From Gemmatimonadota bacterium (GTDB taxonomy: Bacteria > Gemmatimonadota > Gemmatimonadetes > Longimicrobiales > Longimicrobiaceae): DNA of 5,266 nucleotides. The first letter of the stretch is position 1; the number at the start of each line of letters is the position of its first letter. A program made the position numbers and the translations under genes. The DNA lies in NCBI GenBank assembly GCA_019240375.1, contig JAFAYN010000493.1, positions 1-5,266 of the forward strand. Reading direction: 5' to 3'. Positions 1 through 5,266 of this stretch are shown one piece after another. The notes beneath the pieces are model-generated. The model worked only from the letters and a program-made list of their open reading frames with translations. It made no database searches and had not been told where the DNA came from.

Positions 1-541
1 CCGGTGGCGCGGGGAGACGCTCCAGCGATGTCCACGAGCCGTGGTCGTAGGTCCCGTACCAGAGGTGTGTCGTCCGGACCTCGTCCGCGGGAGATTTCGG
101 AATCCTTTCCATCTCCCCGAACGCGATGTCCCACGCGCCGTCCGGGCGGGTCGAAGCACGAACTCCGGTGATCAGAGCCGCGCTGATCGGTGCGGGGACG
201 ACACTTGTGCCACCGGAGCGATGTACCACCACCCCGAGAAGGGTATCGCGTGCCACCGGGGATGTTCCGCCTCGGGGATCTCGCCAGAGGTAATTGGGTG
301 TACCCGCGAGGAGAATTCCTTCCGGACCCGTGGCCTGCGTCACCGGCTCCATGTAGAGAGGGTGCCCGTGTGCCGTCAGGGTCGAACGCGAAAGTTCTCG
401 GACCGTGCACGCTTGCGGGCCCTGTGGATCGGCGTGCGCCTGCGGAGCCGCGACCATCTGCAACAAACCGACGGTCGCGAGCGCAGCGGTGATGCAAAAG
501 ATGGATCTGCTCCAGACGCTGAGCCGGTTCTGCGATTTCAC
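1..541 (-). CDS. Secreted protein of unknown function, N-terminal part (C-terminus beyond left edge)
   Basis: Reading the minus strand from GTG at 541-539 gives 180 codons without a stop before the window ends. Residues 1-37 look like a Sec signal peptide: basic start (VKSQNRLSVWSR), hydrophobic core about 13-32, and an AHA|DP cleavage site after residue 37. The mature part is rich in Gly, Trp, Tyr and short hydrophobic runs (ILLAGTPNYLW 76-86, TLLGVVVHRSGG 100-111, AWDIAFGEM 136-144, LWYGTYDHGSWTSLERLP 160-177). The Trp/Tyr/Gly-Asp strand pattern is reminiscent of BNR/sialidase-like beta-propeller blades, but I do not recognise a family. C45 is the only Cys after the signal peptide in the visible part. 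There is no clear Shine-Dalgarno before the GTG; I chose this start because it opens the basic n-region and no better in-frame start lies near. More codons end in A or T here than in the neighbouring genes. A candidate promoter lies upstream at 593-621. The coding call is firm; the function is unknown. Confidence 0.82.
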   Translation of the reverse strand, partial: MKSQNRLSVWSRSIFCITAALATVGLLQMVAAPQAHADPQGPQACTVRELSRSTLTAHGHPLYMEPVTQATGPEGILLAGTPNYLWRDPRGGTSPVARDTLLGVVVHRSGGTSVVPAPISAALITGVRASTRPDGAWDIAFGEMERIPKSPADEVRTTHLWYGTYDHGSWTSLERLPAPP

Positions 542-592
542 ACTGTCCAGCGGAATGAATGGCGCGGTAGGGGCGGTATGCCTGTAGCCGTA

Positions 593-621
593 CAGATGCC
601 TGGCTACACGCCCCCTGTCAA
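593..621 (-). promoter_or_regulatory. Sigma70-type promoter candidate for the left-edge secreted protein
   Basis: On the minus strand a perfect TTGACA (621-616) is followed, after exactly 17 bp, by CATCTG (598-593). The -10 is a weak match to TATAAT but resembles the TATCTT found before the M28 gene. Transcription would start near 586, leaving a leader of about 45 nt before the GTG at 541. The -35 starts 12 bp after the T-tract of the M28 terminator candidate, so this gene probably has its own transcript. Confidence 0.5.
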
Positions 622-633
622 GGATGACGCGCC

Positions 634-668
634 AAAAGGCCGGGTCCGGGAGATCCCCGGGCCGGGCC
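634..668 (-). terminator. Intrinsic terminator candidate downstream of the M28 peptidase gene
   Basis: Read on the minus strand, 668-656 and 650-638 form a GC-rich stem of 13 positions with two mismatches (645/661 and 642/664) around a five-base loop (GATCT, 655-651). Four T residues (637-634) follow the stem immediately. It lies 26 bp past the M28 stop codon and just before the next promoter candidate, which is where a terminator is expected. The T-tract is short, so termination may be partial. Confidence 0.5.
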
Positions 669-678
669 CTGCTCGTTC

Positions 679-693
679 CGCCGGCTGCCGGCG
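679..693. repeat. Small perfect inverted repeat abutting the M28 stop codon
   Basis: CGCCGG and CCGGCG flank a three-base centre (CTG on the plus strand), directly adjacent to the TAG stop at 696-694. It can form a 6-bp GC hairpin at the 3' end of the M28 message. It has no T-tract of its own, so it may stabilise the 3' end or assist the terminator at 634-668. In DNA this rich in G and C, chance is a real alternative. Confidence 0.35.
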
Positions 694-2403
694 CTACTGA
701 CGGCACCCTCCGTTCGGATCCGGCTTCGGGTGGTCCACCACCGGGCGGTGGCTCATGTCGGCGACCGTCACCGCGATGTCGCGCACGAAGCCGCCGATCA
801 GCGCCATGTGGTCGTAGTCGATGTACTGCGGCTCGTCCGTCACCATGTCGTAGTCGCGGTGGTACCCCGCCGAGAAGTAGGTGATGGGGATCCCGTAGCG
901 CGCGTACATGTAGTGGTCGCTCCGGCAGTAGCGATTGTATGGGTGGCCGGGCGCGTCGAACGAGTAGTCCACCACCATCGGCTGGGCTCGGCGGCGGTTG
1001 AGGGCGTCGATGCTGTCGCCCAGCTCCGTGGCGAGGCGCCGTGAGCCGATCATCTGGATCGAGCGGGGGCCGCCCCCCTTCACGTCCTCGGCCCGGCCGC
1101 GCCCCACCATGTCCATGTTGAGCTGCGTGACGATGGAATCGCGTGGGACGGTGGGGTTGTCGGTGAAGTACTGCGAGCCGAAGAGCCCCAGCTCCTCGCC
1201 GGTGTGCGACACGAACAGGATGCTGCGCCGCGGGCGGGGGCTCGCCGAGGCGAGCTGCTCCGCGATCTCCAGCAGCGTCACCGTCCCCGAGCCGTCGTCG
1301 TCCGCGCCGTTGGCGATGGAGTCGAGGCGCGCCGGACGCACCCGGCGCAGCGAGTCGAGCGTGGCGCGGATGCGGGCCCACTGCTGCGGCGTGGGCTCGC
1401 CCGGGTTGCTGTTGACGCCCTCGGGGGCCATCACCGCGTTGAAGGCGCGCAGGCTGTCGTGGTCGACCGGGGGCTGCAGCCCGATGTGGTCGTTGTGCGC
1501 GCCGATCGCCACGTACTCGTTGCGCAGCCGCGGGTCGCTCCCGCGCAGGATCGCCACCACGTTGCGGGCGGGCGCCTCGGGGGCGCTCTCGGCGAAGCGC
1601 ACCCGCACCGCGGCGGTCCGGCCGGCGGCGCCCGGCCGCAGCCCGGCGAGCGGCGCCCCCATCAGCGCCTCGGCGGCGCGCCCGGTGAGCAGGAGCCCCG
1701 CGGGGAGGTTCGCGGGCTCCGGGTGCTTCGGGTCGAGCAGCGTGGGCCGCTGCTCGCGCACGAAGTCCATGATCTCCTCGGGGTACACGTCCAGCAGCGT
1801 CATCGCCACCGCGGCGGCGGTGCGGTAGCGGCGCAGCGCCCCGGCCATCTCACGGTCGGGGGAGATCCCCGGCGCCGCGCCGAGCACCACCAGCTTCCCC
1901 GCGGCCTGCTCCGGCGCGATCGTCGTCCCGCCGAGCTGCCCGCCGTAGACCACCGGGAGGGCGTCGGCCGAGAAGGCGACGCTCACCGGGAGGAAGCCGG
2001 GAACCGAGGGGAGCGGGGCGAAGTCGGTCCACACCGCCAGCGGCGTCCCTCCGGCGGACAGGCTGTTCCCCTCCGGGTCGGGGGTGCGCACCCGGAGCGG
2101 GATGGTCTGGAAGTAGGTCCCGTTCTCCCCCGCCGGCTCCAGCCCCATCCGGGCGAACTCCGCCGCCACGTAGGCGGTCGCCCTGAAGTTCCCCACCGTC
2201 CCGGCGCCGCGCCCCATCATGGAGTCGTCGGCCAGCGCGTACAGGCGCGACATCAGGTCGGAGGCGGAGATCTCCGGCACCGTCGGTCGTGGGGCGCGGG
2301 TGCGCGGCAGCTCCTGCGCGGCAGCCCCCTGCGCGGAGAGCATGAGGGCGAGCGCGGCGGCGAGGGCGAGCGGGCGCACGAGGCGGCTGCGGATCGGTGG
2401 CAC
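694..2403 (-). CDS. Secreted M28-family zinc aminopeptidase
   Basis: The predicted enzyme has 569 aa and probably removes N-terminal residues from peptides outside the cytoplasm with two zinc ions. The GTG at 2403-2401 is chosen because GGAG lies 7 nt upstream and a signal peptide follows at once (RSRLVR, hydrophobic 11-22, AAA|QE near residue 29). Residues about 135-270 resemble a PA-like inserted domain (LPVVYGGQLGG, GKLVVLGAAPG). The M28 catalytic core follows: GAHNDHIG (301-308; zinc ligand H303, catalytic-support D305), NGADDDGSG (365-373; bridging D369), SHTGEELGLFGS (399-410; general base E403, zinc ligand E404) and NMDMVG (429-434; zinc ligand D431). The final motif reads HRDYDMVTDE (515-524), with D519 where the family normally has a zinc-binding His. 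About 66 residues separate H303 from D369, longer than in small M28 enzymes such as the Aeromonas aminopeptidase. The gene is divergent from an M19 dipeptidase, suggesting joint peptide scavenging. The family call is firm; substrate and activity are open. Confidence 0.93.
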   Translation of the reverse strand: MPPIRSRLVRPLALAAALALMLSAQGAAAQELPRTRAPRPTVPEISASDLMSRLYALADDSMMGRGAGTVGNFRATAYVAAEFARMGLEPAGENGTYFQTIPLRVRTPDPEGNSLSAGGTPLAVWTDFAPLPSVPGFLPVSVAFSADALPVVYGGQLGGTTIAPEQAAGKLVVLGAAPGISPDREMAGALRRYRTAAAVAMTLLDVYPEEIMDFVREQRPTLLDPKHPEPANLPAGLLLTGRAAEALMGAPLAGLRPGAAGRTAAVRVRFAESAPEAPARNVVAILRGSDPRLRNEYVAIGAHNDHIGLQPPVDHDSLRAFNAVMAPEGVNSNPGEPTPQQWARIRATLDSLRRVRPARLDSIANGADDDGSGTVTLLEIAEQLASASPRPRRSILFVSHTGEELGLFGSQYFTDNPTVPRDSIVTQLNMDMVGRGRAEDVKGGGPRSIQMIGSRRLATELGDSIDALNRRRAQPMVVDYSFDAPGHPYNRYCRSDHYMYARYGIPITYFSAGYHRDYDMVTDEPQYIDYDHMALIGGFVRDIAVTVADMSHRPVVDHPKPDPNGGCRQ

Positions 2404-2410
2404 GGAAACG

Positions 2411-2414
2411 CTCC
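2411..2414 (-). promoter_or_regulatory. Ribosome binding site fixing the GTG start of the M28 gene
   Basis: GGAG on the minus strand ends 7 nt before GTG at 2403-2401. The frame stays open for a long way upstream, through the intergenic region and antisense to the dipeptidase, so this site together with the signal peptide decides the start. Confidence 0.65.
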
Positions 2415-2447
2415 GTCGTGGGGGAATGGAAGAGCAGCGGGCCCGAA

Positions 2448-2453
2448 AAGATA
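2448..2453 (-). promoter_or_regulatory. -10 element candidate for the M28 peptidase gene
   Basis: TATCTT on the minus strand matches TATAAT at four of six positions in an otherwise GC-rich stretch. It would start transcription near 2441 and give a leader of about 38 nt that includes the GGAG site. No convincing -35 lies 16-18 bp upstream, where the sequence is CGGCGC-like, so an activator or another sigma factor may be needed. Confidence 0.4.
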
Positions 2454-2488
2454 CACGCGTGGAGCCGTTCGCGCCGCCCCCGCTCCGC

Positions 2489-2517
2489 TTGCCCCGGAGC
2501 CCGGCGGTCCCCATTCT
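2489..2517 (+). promoter_or_regulatory. Weak sigma70-type promoter candidate for the M19 dipeptidase gene
   Basis: TTGCCC (2489-2494) and CATTCT (2512-2517) are separated by exactly 17 bp and match the -35 and -10 consensus at four and three of six positions. Transcription would start near 2524, about 42 nt before the ATG at 2566. With the minus-strand -10 at 2448-2453, this makes 2404-2565 a back-to-back promoter region. The match is weak and could be chance. Confidence 0.3.
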
Positions 2518-2565
2518 GTGCGGGAACCCATTCCCAACCGAATCTCTCCCGCACCCGGTCCGCCC

Positions 2566-3888
2566 ATGCGTCACTCTCTCCCGCTCCGCGCCGCTCTGGC
2601 CGCGGCCGTCCTCCCCCTCGCGCTGGGCGCGCCGCTGCGGGCGCAGGCCGCGCGCGACCCGTACCTGGCTCGCGCCGAGCGCGTGCTGCGGAGCACGCCG
2701 CTGATCGACGGCCACAACGACCTCCCCTGGCGCATCCGCGAGGACAGCGTCCACCCCGGCGACGTGCCGGCGTACGACCTCCGCCAGCGCACCCCGGGGA
2801 TGACCGACCTCGACCGGCTGCGGCGCGGGATGCTGGGGGCGCAGTTCTGGTCGGTGTACATCCCCGGCGAAGCGCGGGACGAGGCGTACGCTCCCAACGG
2901 CCGCGTCTCGGGGACGCCGGGGTACGCGCGGGTGCAGCTGGAGCAGATCGACATCGCGCGGCAGGTGATCGAGCGCTACCCGGACCGGCTGGCCTGGGCG
3001 CTCACCGCGGCCGACGTGCGCACCCGCTTCCGCCAGCACCGGCTTGGCTCGGTGCTGGGGATGGAGGGGGGGCACGCCATCGAGAACTCGCTGGGCGCGC
3101 TGCGCGACTACTACGGGATGGGGGTGCGCTACATGACGCTCACCCACAACGTCACCACCGACTGGGCCGACGCCGCGCTGGACAGCGCGCGCCACGGGGG
3201 GCTGACCCCCTTCGGCGAGGAGGTGGTGCGGGAGATGAACCGGCTGGGGATGCTGGTGGACCTGGCCCACGTCTCGCCCGGCACCATGAGCGACGCGCTC
3301 CGCGTCAGCCAGGCGCCGGTGATCTTCTCGCACTCCGGGGCGCGCGCGCTGGTGGACCACCCGCGCAACGTCCCCGACTCCATCCTGGTGCACCTGAAGG
3401 AGAACGGGGGCGTGGTGATGGTCCCCTTCGTGACCTCCTTCGTTTCGCAGGAGGTGGCGAGCTACCAGGAGCAGCGCGAGCAGGCCATCGCCGACATCCG
3501 GCGGCGCTTCCCGGGCGACAGGGAGGCCGCGCGGCGGGAGATGGAGGCGTGGCGGGCCGCGCACCCGATGCCGCAGGCGACGCTCGCGCAGGTGGCCGAC
3601 CACATCGAGCACGTGCGCCGGGTGGCGGGGGTGGACCACGTGGGGATCGGGAGCGACTTCGACGGGATCACCGACAACGTGGTGGGGCTGGAGGACGTCT
3701 CCACCTACCCGGCGCTCTTCGCGGAGCTGGCGCGCCGCGGCTGGAGCGACGCCGAGCTGCGCAAGCTGGCCGGCGAGAACGTGCTGCGGGTGATGGCGCA
3801 GGCCGAGCAGGTGGCGAAGCGCCTCCAGGCCGAGCGCCCCGCCTCCACCCGGACCATCCGGGAGCTGGACGGCCCGGCCGGGCGGTAG
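2566..3888 (+). CDS. Secreted M19-family (membrane dipeptidase / renal dipeptidase-like) zinc dipeptidase
   Basis: The predicted enzyme has 440 aa and hydrolyses dipeptides, probably in the periplasm or outside the cell. Residues 1-28 form a signal peptide (MRHSLPLR, hydrophobic 9-21, AQA|AR). By comparison with human renal dipeptidase, every key residue appears present: H50 and D52 in LIDGHNDLPW, bridging E167 in GMEGGH, substrate-contacting H194 in LTHN, zinc ligands H235 in DLAHVS and H256 in FSHSG, R267 eleven residues after H256 in HPRNVP, and D364 in GSDFDG. The charged stretch 297-333 probably forms helices before the last barrel strands. The open frame extends far upstream, but ATG 2566 is preferred because it opens the signal peptide. 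No Shine-Dalgarno is visible before it, so initiation may be SD-independent. It is divergent from the M28 peptidase and convergent with the kinase gene. The catalytic set makes it likely active; substrate range (including D-residue dipeptides) cannot be read from sequence. Confidence 0.95.
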   Translation: MRHSLPLRAALAAAVLPLALGAPLRAQAARDPYLARAERVLRSTPLIDGHNDLPWRIREDSVHPGDVPAYDLRQRTPGMTDLDRLRRGMLGAQFWSVYIPGEARDEAYAPNGRVSGTPGYARVQLEQIDIARQVIERYPDRLAWALTAADVRTRFRQHRLGSVLGMEGGHAIENSLGALRDYYGMGVRYMTLTHNVTTDWADAALDSARHGGLTPFGEEVVREMNRLGMLVDLAHVSPGTMSDALRVSQAPVIFSHSGARALVDHPRNVPDSILVHLKENGGVVMVPFVTSFVSQEVASYQEQREQAIADIRRRFPGDREAARREMEAWRAAHPMPQATLAQVADHIEHVRRVAGVDHVGIGSDFDGITDNVVGLEDVSTYPALFAELARRGWSDAELRKLAGENVLRVMAQAEQVAKRLQAERPASTRTIRELDGPAGR

Positions 3889-3896
3889 CGCGGGGG

Positions 3897-3900
<4 letters not shown>
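3872..3900. other. Convergent 3'-end junction with palindromes and no T-tract
   Basis: The dipeptidase and kinase stop codons (TAG 3886-3888 and its minus-strand counterpart 3899-3897) are separated by 8 bp. Both lie in a small inverted repeat, GTAGC (3885-3889) and GCTAC (3896-3900), with a six-base loop. Just before it is a perfect 12-bp palindrome, GCCCGGCCGGGC (3872-3883), inside the dipeptidase coding region. Neither strand has a T-run after these elements, so I cannot call an intrinsic terminator. The two transcripts probably overlap or end by Rho or collision. Confidence 0.4.

Positions 3901-5266
<1,366 letters not shown>

Noticed and set aside
41..700. Plus-strand frame of 219 codons over the left region.
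   Set aside because: It is the codon-register antisense of the left-edge secreted gene, has no recognisable domain, and crosses the terminator and promoter candidates.
998..1828. Ser/Arg-rich plus-strand frame of 276 codons inside the M28 region.
   Set aside because: It is antisense to well-conserved M28 catalytic motifs and has low-complexity Ser/Arg/Ala composition.
1850..2554. Minus-strand frame of 234 codons starting upstream of the M28 gene and overlapping its N-terminus in another frame.
   Set aside because: It reads the M28 N-terminal region out of frame, giving Arg/Gly/Pro-rich sequence. The M28 frame carries the signal peptide and catalytic motifs.
1204..2565. Plus-strand extension of the dipeptidase frame upstream by 454 codons, antisense to the M28 gene.
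   Set aside because: Composition is the Arg/Gly/His-rich type expected for an antisense frame, and a signal peptide begins at ATG 2566, which would be meaningless inside a longer protein.

Overview
The window is very GC-rich, and its genes show strong G/C preference at third codon positions, GTG starts and secreted metallopeptidases with short Ala-rich signal peptides. This suggests a high-GC soil-type bacterium. The style, in particular the M28 peptidase subtype with TDEPQYID near its C-terminus and the TATCTT-like -10 element, resembles Gemmatimonadota of the Longimicrobium kind. That placement is an impression from family resemblance, not a search result.

Layout, left to right. (1) Positions 1-541, minus strand: the N-terminal 180 codons of a secreted protein of unknown function. 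It starts at GTG and runs off the left edge. (2) Positions 542-693: a gap holding a hairpin next to the M28 stop codon, a hairpin plus T-tract terminator candidate for the M28 gene, and directly after it a TTGACA-N17-CATCTG promoter candidate for the left-edge gene. (3) Positions 694-2403, minus strand: a complete secreted M28-family zinc aminopeptidase of 569 aa. (4) Positions 2404-2565: a divergent promoter region. (5) Positions 2566-3888, plus strand: a complete secreted M19 (membrane dipeptidase family) peptidase of 440 aa. (6) Positions 3889-3896: an 8-bp convergent gap without a recognisable terminator. (7) Positions 3897-5266, minus strand: the C-terminal part of a hybrid sensor histidine kinase (ATPase domain, degenerate receiver, intact receiver). 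Its sensor and phospho-His regions lie beyond the right edge.

The two peptidases are divergently transcribed from one 162-bp region and both carry export signals. A reasonable inference is a shared role in breaking down peptides outside the cytoplasm: the M28 enzyme trims N-terminal residues and the M19 enzyme splits dipeptides. The kinase converges on the dipeptidase gene, and nothing in the sequence ties it to the peptidases.

I see no mobile element, CRISPR array, RNA gene or clear new defence or biosynthetic system. The points most worth a second look are the left-edge gene, which is easily missed because it has a GTG start and no stop in the window; an Asp where the M28 family normally has its last zinc-binding His; and the degenerate first receiver of the kinase. 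The very long open frames antisense to the real genes appear to be by-products of GC-rich codon use.
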